DNA from: Lotus japonicus
Lineage: Eukaryota; Streptophyta; Magnoliopsida; Fabales; Fabaceae
Reading direction: 5' to 3'
DNA: 64,000 nt
NCBI RefSeq assembly: GCF_012489685.1
Contig: NC_080046.1
Location: 39,023,176 to 39,087,175 of the forward strand
Part shown: positions 8,993 to 20,783 of the stretch, one piece after another
Numbering within the stretch: the stretch's first letter is position 1
Layout: each line of letters begins with the position of its first letter
Position numbers and translations under genes: made by a program
Notes under the pieces: model-generated
Databases searched by the model: none
What the model was told of the DNA's origin: nothing
The model's input: the letters and a program-made list of their open reading frames with translations, nothing else

Positions 8993-11900
8993 ATGTTCTA
9001 CAGAGGGTAACACTCTTTCTCTCTTCTCTGTTTTTTAATTTCAATTCCCTCTTTTTCTTTTCCCTAATTGAAATTGGGGCTTTTTCATTTTCTGTTTCCG
9101 TTTCATGCAAATCTTGTGTTTTTCTGTTTCCTTTTCTTTTGTTTTCTGTTTTGTTTATGCGTGACCCTATGAAGCCTTTTCTGAATCTGTCAATTTTCTT
9201 GAGACCCTAACTATTTCATGGGTTATTTTTGTTTGCAAAAATTGAACTGTCTTCCTTGCGATTATTAATTTTTTTGAATTCGAAGAAATTGGAATAGTTA
9301 GGAGTAGAACCCCAATTAAGAGAAAGTTGAAAAACATATATATTTTTTTGTCTCAATTTGAATGCTTAGTGATGGATGGTGATTTACTGAGAAGTGCTGT
9401 CTCTATGTGATTAAGATGTGATGTGAACAAACAAGTATGATTGGGAGCGCTGATGGGGAACAAAACAAACAATATGCTTAAGTATTTTAGGTCAATCATA
9501 CAAATTGATGGGGGATAGAGGGAGATGTAAACCATAAAGTTCAAATAGGTGATTATGTGAAATGGAACGATGGTTCTTAGGTAATTTGTGGTAGTAAAGT
9601 GCTACTCAAGTTGAAAGGGATGCACAGCTATAAGACCTATATTGTTGTATGGTATTGAATTCTAGGTGATGAAGAGCTGACAAGAATGTAAATTCAGTGT
9701 TGCAAAGTTGAGAATGTTATGGTGGATAAGTGTGGTGGTCTAAGCCAAGATAGGATTAGGAGTGAAAGCATTAGAGACTAGAGAGAATTGTAGCACATAT
9801 TTTAGAAAAGATGGTAGTATTGGGTATCTGTGGAGAAGACCTATAGAAATACCGGTAAGATGGGTAGGCTAGATTGAGGATAGCCCAGTAGTTAGAGGTA
9901 GATGAAGTAGTTAGAGGTAGATGAAGAATAAGGAAAACTGAAGGCGACACCATTAAAAATGATTTGGAATTAGTCTGTTATCAGTTTTGATTTATGATAG
10001 GACATACTGACAATGTTTGATCTATGTAGCTAACTTCATCTTGTGGGAAAAGGCTTTGCTTGCTGTTAGTGTTTACAAATTTAGTATTTCCATGTTTATC
10101 TAAAATATGTAATTCTTCACTTTCTATCATGGCGATTGTATACATTCAATCATGCATCATGTTTGTCTGATGGATGGGATCACCGGCATTATTGTGTTAA
10201 TCATCATGTTTAATTCTATATTTTCTTTTTGTTCTCTCAACTATTTCAAATGTTCAAGTGGAAATTTTATTCTGTTTCAAATGAATGTGATCATCATCAT
10301 GCTCAATGTGTGCACCCCCCCGCACACCAAAATAAATCTTGTTTGCTGTATATGAACCTCAAGACCCTATGAAAGAGACATTTCCTTGCATGCATCGTCC
10401 AAAAACAGGACTTGACTATATAAATGATTCTATTTGCTACATGAAAATAATGGCAAGGCATCATTTTTTAGGGGAAAAAGTGGTCGATATTTAATTTTTT
10501 TTTATCTGCATGCATCTAAATGTAAGTTATCTTATTCTTAAACAGCATGCATAGCATAGTTTGAGATTTGTGTAGACAACATTGTGCTTATGAAAGTGTT
10601 TTCTTAATTTTCACAATGGGTTAGAGATAGGTCAATGAAAGGTAATCTTTATTCTGATTGTTTGTGATGTACTGCTCTAAGGTGAAGTATGAGAACTATT
10701 GTGATCTTTTGCCTTTTGATGTTTTATGATATTTTATCTAAATATGTGCAAGTATATGATTTTCTAATTCGCCCAGCCCGTCAGTTTTAGTTGTTGACTG
10801 CTGATAAACATTACACGTTGTTCCAGTGTTAGGCTGTCATGTGTTCATATTTAATTTATCTCAATTTGAGAAATTAAATGAAATTGGCTTCTTACTATTG
10901 AAAAGAGGCCAGACGAAGTCCTTCACTCCCACTCCTCATCCAGAACTATAGAGAGAAAGTGATTAATAGACAAAAGAGCGATTGATTTGATTGGACAAAT
11001 TCACTGTCTGGATTTCGTGTTAATCCTTGTGTTTGTCTATCCTTCATACTCAATGAAAATAAATAGGATTATAGGCAAAGTCATTGTCTAGCTTTGGTGT
11101 CAATCTTTGAGTTCGTTGATGCTTTCAATATTGTTGCGAAAGATGTTTGGTGACTTGATCAAGTTGATCCTTTGATTCCGATAGGTTGATAGTATGCTAA
11201 TGTAACAAAGTGTTTATTCAAGCTGATTTAGTAAACTTCTTTGAATGCTATTTTTCTAGTAGGTCTGGACTGTCTGGTTACATTTAATAAGCCAAATCCT
11301 TCTTGACATGTCATATTTGCTAGTCCTTTCATAATTGCAACTTTGAGTCGTTGAGCTTCTTGAGTGATTCTATATCTCCATTGAGTTTAATTGGATGTTG
11401 TCTCTGATCTAGGCGTTAGATAAAATTACAGAATGAATTGTCCACATTGTTACTATTTTGAGGGCACCTACTTATGATTTGTGAGCTTTTTCATATTTCT
11501 ATTACGTGGATGGTAAAAGAAAAGATTTCTCGATGTGTCTTTATTTTTCTCCTAACACAGTTAATTGTCGTATTTTTTTATGTTGCTGTTGATGCAATGG
11601 ATGTCTAGCTTTTGTTTTGCTGTTATATTTATCTGTGCACAGATTGCGGAAGGATTCTTTACATCTGATTGTCAGTCATATTTTAAATTTCAATCCTGAT
11701 TATTTTTGTGATGGGACTCTTTTAAAATTATTTTACCAGACATCTAGACTGTAATGATTTTACTGAAATTTAATGTTGACCTAGAATGTTGAACCATATA
11801 TGTTGAGTGTTGACTAAAATTGAGCTTCTTTGTTTCTGTTATGGTTATTGGTGAAAACTATAGTAAATTTGCTGATGGTGGAGATGGACGTGAAATGGCT

Positions 11901-12641
11901 TCTAAACGCCAGCGGACTGTAGATCCAGGATCTTCATTCTATGGAACTTCCCCTGGTTCCAGTTTTCTGTACAATCCATCTCCCTATGGATATGTTAGCC
12001 AACCTCCTCCTCCTCCACCTTTCCCTGTTGTTCGTCTGCGCGGCCTTCCCTTTGATTGTACTGAAACTGATGTGGCTGAGTTCTTCCATGGTCTAGACAT
12101 AGTTGATGTTCTTTTTGTTCACAAAAGCGGCAAGTTCACTGGGGAGGGCTTCTGTGTTCTGGGGTATCCTCTTCAAGTTGACTTTGCTCTTCAAAGAAAC
12201 AGGCAGAACATGGGTAGAAGATATGTTGAGGTTTTCAGAAGTAAGAGGCAGGAATACTACAAGGCAATTGCAAATGAGGTTTCAGATGCCCGAGGTGGTT
12301 CACCACCACCTCGTCGAAGTGCTTCTCGGGCTAAATCGTATGATGAAGGAAAAGAGTCAGCAGAGCACACTGGGGTGTTGCGACTGAGGGGATTGCCATT
12401 TTCTGCAAGTAAGGATGACATTCTGGACTTCTTCAAGGATTTTGCGCTATCAGAGGATTCTATTCATATTGTGATGAATTCAGAGGGTAGACCTTCTGGG
12501 GAAGCTTATGTGGAATTCGTAGATGCTGAAGATTCGAAAGCAGCAATGGCGAAAGATAGGATGACACTTGGGAGTCGCTACATAGAGCTATTTCCTTCAT
12601 CACACAATGAGATGGAAGATGCAGGTTCAAGAAGACGGTGA
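8993..12641 (+). CDS. hnRNP F/H-like RNA-binding protein (two RRMs), spliced
   Basis: CDS = join(8993-9006, 11864-12641), 263 codons plus TGA. Exon 1 is only 14 nt (ATG TTC TAC AGA GG) before a GT donor at 9007; the acceptor AG is 11862-11863. Joined, the start reads MFYRGKFADGGDGREM, which to my recollection is the conserved N-terminus of plant GRSF1/hnRNP-F/H-like proteins (Arabidopsis At3g20890 type). The unspliced ATG at 11820 would instead prefix 15 unrelated intron-encoded residues. Domains: Pro-rich N-terminus (PPPPPPFP), quasi-RRM 1 at ~60-140 (VVRLRGLPFDCTETDV, YVEVF), linker, quasi-RRM 2 at ~175-255 (VLRLRGLPFSASKDDI, RYIELF). Such proteins bind G-rich RNA and act in nuclear pre-mRNA processing. 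No break is visible. Confidence 0.9.
9350..9975 (+). pseudogene. Decayed LINE (L1-type) reverse transcriptase 3' part, inside the RRM intron
   Basis: Translating with frame changes gives islands typical of the C-terminal part of plant LINE ORF2: LGSIIQIDGG (around 9490), LLKLKGMHSYKT (around 9605), QDRIRSESIRD (around 9740), RPIEIPVRWVG and IEDSPVVRGR (9839-9905), then RKTEGDTIKNDLEL (to ~9971). The order agrees with the family, but stops and frameshifts are frequent. A short tandem duplication of about 18 bp (AGTTAGAGGTAGATGAAG) lies at about 9891-9926. It is an old insertion in the sense orientation relative to the host gene. Confidence 0.75.
9976..11863. other. Remainder of RRM intron 1
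   Basis: AT-rich intron sequence ending at the acceptor AG (11862-11863). Apart from short poly(T) stretches I see no coding, RNA or repeat structure that I can name. Confidence 0.6.
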
Positions 12642-13459
12642 TTCCTTGGTGGGCTCTTTCATGTACTCTTCTGTAGACATATAATTGTAAGCTTGCTCTC
12701 ATAGTTAAGATTTTACTCGAGGAGTTATTTTGTGACTTTATTTGTTTTAGAATCAATATATGCTTTTTAATATGCAGATAAGAAATATGACTTTTTTTGG
12801 TCATCCGACATCAAAATTTCTTCCAATTACTTTGTTTAGGATGACAGTAGAACAATATGCAGATAAGAAACATGGTGCATTCTAGAACAATGTTGTGTAT
12901 TCTAGCTGGATATGGAATGTGGATAGCTGAAACCAGCCATTCAATCAAGTGCTACTAATATTTCGATGCTCTCCATTGAGTTTGAGGCTTGAGGCTCGAG
13001 CCAAGTTCTATTTCTCTATGCATCTGTAGATTTGTTATGCCTTTTGAAACCTTAGAATGTGGTCTAGAATTACCTTCAGGTCAGAGCTTTATTTGCAGAA
13101 TGCAGATTCTCAAATCTCATGTTGCTTCTCAGAAAACTGTCAGCAACATCGTTTTTTGTTCTTGTTCTTGTTCGTCCACAAGATAAGATGATTCAATGGC
13201 ATCAAAAGATAAGGGTAAATTTTAGATGTCATCTTGGGTATCAATCTATATGCATGACTTTACATTGAATACTTCAGTTAGCCAGCACTGTATTGTATCA
13301 TATCATAGTGGCTAATCATTTATCACTTCATAACATGACATTCAAATGAATAATTAGTTCTTTTTTTTTTTTTTTTGTAATTTTGATGTTACTGTAGGGC
13401 GTAGGCTGGGTTCTAAAGACAAAAATGCTAGATAACATAGTTACGTAAAAATAGGAAAG
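12642..13459. other. 3' flank of the RRM gene
   Basis: The first part must contain the 3' UTR; I could not fix the polyadenylation site. The short phrase ATATGCAGATAAGAAA occurs twice (about 12771 and 12856), and a poly(T) run lies near 13362-13376. No other gene seen. Confidence 0.45.
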
Positions 13460-13601
13460 TAATACATTGAACTGCAATTACGACTTACATTTGAGGAGAG
13501 GAGAGATAAGTGATATGATAGATGATGTGATGAGAAGTGAAATGAGATAGGAAGAGAAAGAGTGGAAATGAGAATAAAATGAAGTAAGTGTGAATGTATT
13601 A
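13460..13601. repeat. Possible small MITE
   Basis: The 9-bp inverted ends TAATACATT / AATGTATTA enclose a purine-rich GAGAG-type interior that resembles the interior of the MITE at 26583-26767. No target duplication is evident, so this is tentative. Confidence 0.35.
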
Positions 13602-14224
13602 AAATTGTGTTGAACTGGTAATTCCATATTTGATCTGATCAAAGTTGCCACTCATGGAGAGGCTTATATATTTTTGTCTCATTCCTGTAATCTTGTTTGG
13701 CACTCAAGAAAAATCCTGTTTACTCCATTTCTTGGGCAATGTTCAGTGACATTTCTTTTTGGCTCATTTGCAACTTTGATTATGTCAGTTAGAGAGTTAT
13801 GCAGGATGCCCTGTACTGTAATAATCTCATAGTAAACAGTCCTTTGTCAGTAGCTTTTCTCTGGGATACGCGATATTGAGCATGATGATAAACACACTCC
13901 TGTGTCTCATTTTCATGTTTGCAGGGTGAAAAATGAGATTTTACTGTGGTTTGTGATCTTTGTTCATGATTTTGATTTTCAATATTAATTTTATGATGAG
14001 TAGAATTGATTTGTGAAATATATATTTTTAAACAATGAAAGTTGTTTTTCAAATGAGTTGAATAGATTTTCCTTCTTGTGAGAACATTTAATATTAAATG
14101 TGATATAGTGATTTTTTTATGAACTATGTATACTTTAAAAGTAATTTCATTTTTTTATTTGAATATATAAAATATAGTTTAACTCAAAATATTATTCTCA
14201 ACAAGTACAGCAATCCAGATGTAA
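13602..14224. other. Intergenic, nothing recognised
   Basis: AT-rich, no supported frame. Confidence 0.5.
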
Positions 14225-14525
14225 TGGATTGTATTTCAACCTCGCGATAATAACTATATGGGTAAATTGCTTGACGATCTATCCAAAAGGAGCCGTGTCC
14301 ATCCGGTTTTCCTCTCTCGCATAGAGCCAACCTTACTCTATGTGCTGTCCTGGGTGTTATTGCTGAAAAAAAAACCTAATACCTCTATTTATTTGATGTC
14401 GATTCATCCATACTTCCATTCTTTGTAGAGGGAGTCCCACTGCTTGCCGGCTGGGAGCTGTATGAGCAGTAACGTCCACGTACGGCTCCGTGAGAAGGGC
14501 GGTGGACAGAAATGGCCTTGTTGTA
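14225..14525 (+). pseudogene. Organelle-derived group II intron fragment (3' part with domain V)
   Basis: Less AT-rich than its surroundings. At 14453-14486 it can form the domain V hairpin of group II introns: the stem GAGCTGTATG pairs with CGTACGGCTC, with a GTAA (GNRA) apical loop and a small bulge before the closing strand. Downstream sequence (AGAAGGGCGGTGGACAGAAA) has the look of the intron end and exon border of an organellar gene. A plastid or mitochondrial segment transferred to the nucleus is the simplest reading; I could not decide which gene or organelle. It is not expected to function. Confidence 0.6.
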
Positions 14526-15360
14526 CCTCACTCTCGTCTTCAGATTAATTATTCTAATTTTTTATGAATCAAATTCTTTCAACAGAATTTTTATTTAAAA
14601 ATCTAAACCGATTGACAGTCGTATTGATTAATCATCTATATAATTTACAGCATAAGAACAATTATAACTGTGATGCTTCTTTGACCAAAAAAATAAATAA
14701 ATAACTCTGATGCTTCTAGTCACCTCTGATTTCCAGCCTAAGAATTGATCGATGCTGTTGTTTTTCTAAAAATTGCATGAAGCGGAAAAAGAACCTTTCC
14801 ATCATCTTTGAAATTACCATAAGTTTCATAAAACCCCTTACCCCTCTAAACATAGTCAACATATACCGCCAAGAATTTTGGCTCAAGATTCCCCATAACA
14901 ACTAGTCATCTTGCTACTCTTGTCAGTATCATACCAATTCTATCATATGTACCCAATGGATGCACATGTCAAAATTGAAAGATTATTTTCTGGACTTCTT
15001 GTGGTCCAAATGCAATCAGGACTGTTAATTAGCTTGGACTGTTTGGTGTGAACAACATCTCAATAAGAATCAATGTCTTGCCCGGGAATCAGATCAAGTT
15101 CTATGCGAAAACTGCACTTCAACACTTACATTAACATCTTGATTTGAAATTCATATGGATCCCATTAAATTGAGAGGGAATTCATATAATTCAGTATCGC
15201 ATTGGTTTCAATACGAGAGAATTTGGAAGGAGTGTTAGTAGCATTTCTCAAACTTCATATGATATTATTATGCTAAAATTTTGTGTGTATCTCTATTTTC
15301 CTAACTATTAAATTTGTTGGACACTCTAAATACTTTTAGATTATAATATCATGAAAGATT
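14526..15360. other. Intergenic, nothing recognised
   Basis: AT-rich DNA. A 61-codon minus-strand frame (14716-14901) has no recognisable features and is not called. Confidence 0.5.
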
Positions 15361-15825
15361 TGTTGGGGAGACGAGACACCCATACACAAATGAAATAAGA
15401 CAGTAAAAGCATATATTTACTCAAAACCTTTAGGCATCCGGTTATGAGCTACATCTCTTATATTATTTTCATACCACTCAATCTTAATAAATGTGAGACT
15501 TTAACTTACAATTGAATTCTCAACATCCACACCTACACTGTTGTTTGCTTCACTATGGCAACGGGCAACCACCTAGCCATCATATTGTCATGAAAACTTT
15601 AAGTATAAGGAGTTGTAACCATGGCTAGGTCCATTATCAATTTGACTCTAATACCACTTGTTGGAGAGATTGTGAGAACTCATGGGCCAAGGAAACAAGA
15701 TATCAAAAGAATCAGATACCACATTTTTATAAAAAACCTTCAGACATTATGTTTATGACTCACATTTCTTATATTATTATCACCTCAATGTGATACTCCG
15801 ACTCTGATTTGAATTTGAAAAAAAA
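15361..15825 (-). mobile_element. TRIM (miniature LTR retrotransposon)
   Basis: Two diverged direct repeats of about 165 bp, 15361-15525 and about 15659-15825, both begin TGTTGGGGAGA/TGTTGGAGAGA; the left one closes with CAACA. Between them is only about 133 bp. Next to the right repeat the minus strand reads TGGTATTAGAGTC, a slightly degenerate methionine-tRNA primer binding site, which fixes the orientation as minus. Short LTRs, a PBS and no coding capacity define a TRIM. The right end is approximate because it has decayed. Confidence 0.65.
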
Positions 15826-15903
15826 ATCCCAAATTGCTCAGCTTAATTTTCTCTTTAGATTATATAGTTACATAATCACATAAATGTAATTAAAAAAAAA
15901 GAT

Positions 15904-16088
15904 TAATGGTTAAATTAGTCCCTGATGTTGTAAGCGAGTATGATTTTAGTCCTTTGGCGGAAAAATGATGTTTAGTGGCTGTTAAAAACAACCACTAAAC
16001 GTCATTTTAATCTCCATTAAACGTCATTTTTCCGCCGAGTGACTAAAATCAAACTTACTTACAAAATCAGGGATTAATTTGACCATTA
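15904..16088. repeat. Foldback MITE (about 185 bp)
   Basis: Nearly all of it is one inverted repeat: TTAATGGTTAAATTAGTCCC on the left matches the complement at 16070-16088, and GGCGGAAAAATGA (about 15957) matches its complement near 16023-16035. The RNA would fold into a long hairpin. No coding capacity. Confidence 0.65.
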
Positions 16089-17888
16089 ACCCAAAAAAAA
16101 TCACATGAGATTATGTATATTTGCTCCCCAAGGTTTGACATGAGTTTTAGAACTGCATTTTTCTTTTTCCTCATTCTAGTAAATGAAGCAATAGTTTGAC
16201 ATGAGTTTTAGAACTGCATGTGTATAATTATATTATCACAAGAAAGTTAACCTTGAGCACAACGCAAAGATCTTGTCAATCCCAAGCTCAGACATGCAAG
16301 TATGGCACGATTGATAAATGTATACACCTTGAAACCAGTATTTTTGTTTTGTTATTGCAGATTTGTAGCACTCAGATTTTTTAACAGGAAGTGAACAAGA
16401 TTTTGTGTGTGTATTTTCTTCTAGTAGTCACCACTCGGCACTCATCACTGTTTAACCTTTGTATGTACTATTATTATTGCAGGGACAAAAACATTGGATT
16501 CTTTCGCGGTTCAAATAAAAAATGAAAGGGCGCAACGAATTTTATAGTGGCTTGTCCTATGGCTTTTGTTTTCTTTCTATGTGTTTGTAGTTTTAATGTT
16601 TTATAATTTTAAGCTCTACACAGTTTTGCACAGCTATTTTTTAATTATAGGCTTAAGTTTAGCTATTTTTTTTTAACACTTGGAATACCAGATTTAACTA
16701 TTTAAGTGTTACTATATGAGAGCTATAATTTTTTAGTTTGACAAAATGTCCAATTAGTAATTCAAATTTTAATTCCTTAAAATAAGACGTAAATGAAGTA
16801 TTAAGAACTCATTCCTTCTATATAAATAATTAAATGAGAACTCAACTAAAAGGTGTGACGTAATGATTAGTTTATCTCATCCCTTAATTATGATGTCACA
16901 ATTCTCACTCTTAAATAGGAAATGCATATTGTGATCAACCACTTATCACCCACTACAAACTCTCGCGATTAAAGATTAATAAATGTTATAGTGAATATCT
17001 CAACTAAAAAAAATGAAAACTCTCATGCACCGTAAGTTACGCGCCGCACAGTTAATTGAGAGTGATGTTGATAATTATGTGTATAATTTATCTGTCATTT
17101 CATCGTATAGTAGTGTATTGTGATTTGTGAGCACCACATAATTTGTAATTTTGTATGTCATTAAGCTCAAAAGCTACCTTCATAAGGACACATTTTCACC
17201 ATAAAGGTGAATATACGCCCAATTATGTTGATTTCTGGAGTATATAAAACTTTTGGTCCAGTGCTCGAAAAGTACATGTCAAATTGTTTAAAGTCTCAAT
17301 CTATATAGTTTTTTTATAAGCCTCAATCCATATAGTTTAATTAGTTTTACTTATTACTAAACTTTTAATTTGGGTATCAGAGTGGGTTGGTTAATTCGAA
17401 AAAAAAAGGAGTTGCATATGCCAGCTTATTTTTTCCACCACATGTAGGAAAATGATGCAAAATTAAATGTCTGTGGTTAAATTTTTCTTCATTCATTTAC
17501 CTTTCACTTTTACTTTCATTTTATTTACACTTTTTTTTATTTATATTTCTCACTTTTATAGTTTTATTCATATCACATCATTCACCATATCTCTTATTTC
17601 TCTTTTTTTTCTTTTCATATGTATAAAAGGGGAAGTATGTTTTGTAGTGTGAACAAAATTTTATTGCAAACTATCCACACATTCAGTGCCAACTAATCCT
17701 TCATTTCACAATTAGTACATTAAGTGGAGATGGCCGACCCGTGAGCTTTTTCCATTCAAACAATGGTATCGTCAATTATAGGACTTTTGGGTGTAAAATA
17801 TATCTTTTCTTACCATGCCATAGTGTATGAGAAAAAAATGTATCATTTTGATTATGGTTGTATTCTATGGTTACAATTTTCTCATATA
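16089..17888. other. Intergenic, nothing recognised
   Basis: Very AT-rich. A pyrimidine-rich stretch at 17470-17640 resembles in reverse the interior of the 26583-26767 MITE, but its ends could not be defined. The 61-codon frame there is low-complexity. Confidence 0.45.
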
Positions 17889-18138
17889 CTATCTCCATTT
17901 TAAAATAACCGTCACTTTGAGAGAAAATTTACATTTCACAATTTCACTTAAAATTTCAATGAAGCATTTATTGATATTTTCCCTATAATGCCTCTATGAG
18001 AATAATAAATGAGGAGAACTAAAAATGCATTTCAAAGGGTGAAATAGGAAAAATATATTTTAAGAAAGAACAACATTAATTGCATTTCTTATGTGTGTTC
18101 CTTCTCTTTCTATACAAGTTACTTTGAAACGGTGAAAG
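17889..18138. mobile_element. Stowaway-like MITE (Tc1/mariner)
   Basis: Flanked by TA at 17887-17888 and 18139-18140. The ends are CTATCTCCATTTTAAAATAA on the left and, reading inward from the right, CTTTCACCGTTTCAAAGTAA. This fits the plant Stowaway pattern (CTCCNTCCGTTTCAAAATAA-like) and the TA duplication. 250 bp, no coding capacity. Confidence 0.7.
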
Positions 18139-18140
18139 TA

Positions 18141-18278
18141 TGTTTTTTTCTTATAGACAATTGTTAGTTGTTAGTAATGTTAGTAAATTAGTCCTCCTCA
18201 GGGTTCGAATCATTCACCCTTCATCTCACTCAACCCTTATGTCTCTAACTCTTACCACTTGAGCTATCCTTCAGGACA
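18141..18278 (-). mobile_element. SINE remnant
   Basis: Minus strand contains a good pol III A box (TAGCTCAAGTGG, 18266-18255) and B box (GATTCGAACC, 18211-18202) with tRNA-like spacing; a T-run at 18142-18149 would be its A tail. It lies directly against the Stowaway element. A target duplication was not found. Confidence 0.5.
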
Positions 18279-18669
18279 TATGCATTTTTTATTCAGTCGA
18301 AATCGATTTTATGGACTCGGATCAAATTGATTTTCTACAACCACCTACATTATTTCAACAATAGAAAAGCTTCCGACTCACAAGTGTGGATCAAATAAAT
18401 TTTTTACAACCGTCTACGTCATTTCAACTATAGGAAAGCTTCCGACTCATGAGTGTGGTTCGGGAGCGATATTGTCGTTGCTTTTGTGATGGTGTTTGCT
18501 CTTTCTCCGATGGGATGCAAAACTCAAATATTTTCCCCTGCCTACCTTGCCTAGGCTCCGGGGATATTCCCGAGCTTACAGGGCGAATATCGCAAGTAGA
18601 TGAACTGATTACCCCGAGCTGAGATTGATATAGTCTAGTAACACTCACCCTTTTAATTAGCATTTGTTA

Positions 18670-19077
18670 GAGCATCTCCAATGCAAGGTTCTTAGTTCTT
18701 ATTTTTGAGTTAAGAACCAATAACTGAGTTCTTAACCACTAGAGAGGATGGCGTGGAGATTTTAGTTCTTAAAAATAAGAACTATGTTTGTATATAATAA
18801 GTTTTACTTTTTGAGTTCTTAGCATAAAAAATTAATTCACTCATTCATTTAATTTAAGTATTGAATTAACATTTAAATTTAAATTTAAATTATATAGAAA
18901 TAAAAATTATTAATATAATGGTACTGTGAGATCGGATAAATAATGCTAAGATTTAAGAACTAAGAACTAAGAACTCATGCTTGGAGTAAAATCTGCAAAG
19001 AGTTGCTTAAGCACATTTTGGCAGTACGGACCCACATGAATAATGTTAAGAACTAAGAACTAGCATTGGAGATTCTC
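18670..19077. mobile_element. MITE with TTA target duplication (PIF/Harbinger-like)
   Basis: Ends GAGCATCTCCAATGC (left) and, inward from the right, GAGAATCTCCAATGC, with further inverted similarity (AGTTCTTAGTTCTTA). TTA is present on both sides (18667-18669, 19078-19080). The interior is AT-rich and non-coding. A 3-bp TTA duplication points to the PIF/Harbinger group. Confidence 0.7.
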
Positions 19078-19080
19078 TTA

Positions 19081-20089
19081 GAGTATTTTTTTTCTTCTGT
19101 AATTGATTGCGCAAAGTATCACTATATAGTATGGGCGGCAAACCTATTCTTTGCAAGTTTTTAAAGTAGTTGCATTCATATGACTCGAACCTGAGACCCC
19201 TACTTAAGTTAGAATAATCTGTGTCAATTAATCTACACGCTTTGTAGTCATTTGTTAGTATATATGATGCACCGTTCAACAGCTCGTCTACCGAAAAAAT
19301 ATAAATGTTGATGTATGTGAGGCAATATTCTATAATATAAATTTTTAGAAAAATATGTTAAATAGATTATTTGTTAGGATAAAAAATTTAAAAGGACAAA
19401 ATGTCACATTGTAGAAATTATTAAAAGGTGAAGGGGGCGCTAAGAACTAACATTAACTTATAGGAGAAGTTATCATTTAAAAAAACGTTAAATCAATGTA
19501 AGAATTTTTTACTTTTTGTATAATTAAATACTTGTTGAAATGTTCATTCCAAAATGGCTCCAAACTGCTATGAGAATTGAAATTAAGGCCGTAATAAGGC
19601 GATGAAAGTGACTACAATTTGGAAGTTTATCCGCCACCTATAAGAAGGGTTAAGGCCATAAACATAGCTAAAGGTCAATGATGTCTAATGAACAAACGGC
19701 TAATTAATAAGTATGTAAAAGGCTATGATGTTGCTTGATTATTGAATTAACTTGTAGAGTCAGGTGTATATGCACACTGTTTTAGTCTAATGTAACTTAA
19801 CTAACTGAATAACTAGAAAATGGAAACTAACTAACTGTCTGTTAAGCAAACTGTATCAAATACCAGTTACAATAAAGAATCAATATACACTCCTATGAGT
19901 CTCTATCTGTTACTTCTTTTTTCCCTACTCCTCCTCACATCCAATCATATAGCATCGGTGAAACTTCATATTTACTTTTTTTATTCATCGGAAAACTAAC
20001 TTACATATTTACTATGAGGCATGATGTTAATTTTTTTAAGGAGGAATAACAAAGGCAAAACACTAAGCTAAAGCACTAAGACAAAGGGT
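19081..20089. other. Intergenic, nothing firmly recognised
   Basis: A B-box-like GGTTCGAGTC on the minus strand (19191-19182) hints at another SINE but no matching A box was found. No gene. Confidence 0.45.
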
Positions 20090-20425
20090 CTCAATGACAC
20101 AACGTGGGGAGGGCTTCCTACAAGCTTTGTCGTGTTAGGAAATCTGCTGCATTATTCTTTTTCCGTGGCACGTGGTCGAACTTAACCTCTCAACCCTTGC
20201 TAGCATAGTCCTAACTCTTGGTATATCGTATCTCTAGCTAGCCCAAAACAAAGAAGTATTGCTACTGTGAGAAGGGTGTCAATCACATTCAGGCAGTCAT
20301 AGTTGTAGACAATTCTCTTGACCACGCTCCCAAGCATGTTTCAATCCAGTCTCAACAGCCAAGCCTCTGCTAGGAAAGCACTTTCATGCCCAAAACTCAC
20401 TGAGATTCTATAGACATCCAATTGC
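20090..20425 (-). pseudogene. RNase H-like (RVT_3 type) retroelement remnant
   Basis: Minus-strand translation with frame changes gives SFGHESAFLAEAW (about 20395-20357), a GLKHAWERG-like stretch in the next frame, and HVPRKKNNAADFLTRQSL (about 20173-20120). These are the middle and the C-terminal (A/V)DxLA-type motif of the RNase H-like domain found in plant LINEs and in At1g65750-type proteins. Stops and frameshifts abound. It is a decayed insertion. Confidence 0.6.
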
Positions 20426-20775
20426 CATGATGTTAATTAATGCTAATGCAATTTTTTTAGTGTCAAATATGTTTTTTCCTTGCAAATGTAGTGAGTTTTA
20501 ATTTTGGTTCATTTGTCAAGCAAAGTTGCAATTTGGCCCCTATGATTAGAGAGTTGTTTAATTTAATCCTCATTTGTCTCCGAGCTCAAGCCAAATGCTT
20601 ACGTGTCCAGTAAGTTCTTACGTACGTTGTCTACGTCATTTAATGTTTGGCCTGAAACTTTAATTGAAAATGCATGTGTCAACCACGTAGCTTCACTAAA
20701 TGGTGTGACATTGCTAGAATTAGAGAGACCTAACTCAACCCAAAAGCTAACTTAAGAGTTGAAGATTGTTCTACC
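20426..20775. other. Intergenic, nothing recognised
   Basis: AT-rich; the phrases on toleration of a 'TTTGGTTC'-type sequence are too vague to assign. No gene. Confidence 0.4.
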
Positions 20776-20783
20776 TTTATAAG

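Noticed and set aside
8860..9210. 116-codon frame across the 5' UTR and the start of the intron
   Set aside because: It reads through the exon 1 donor in another frame and is low-complexity Phe/Ser.
11820..11863. ATG at 11820 as the start of the RRM protein
   Set aside because: The 15 residues before the acceptor are intron-encoded; the spliced start from 8993 gives the family-like N-terminus.
17467..17652. 61-codon Phe/Ile-rich frame
   Set aside because: AT-rich, low-complexity sequence; probably part of a degraded MITE.
19120..19290. Possible third SINE (B-box-like GGTTCGAGTC on the minus strand)
   Set aside because: No convincing A box, tail or target duplication.
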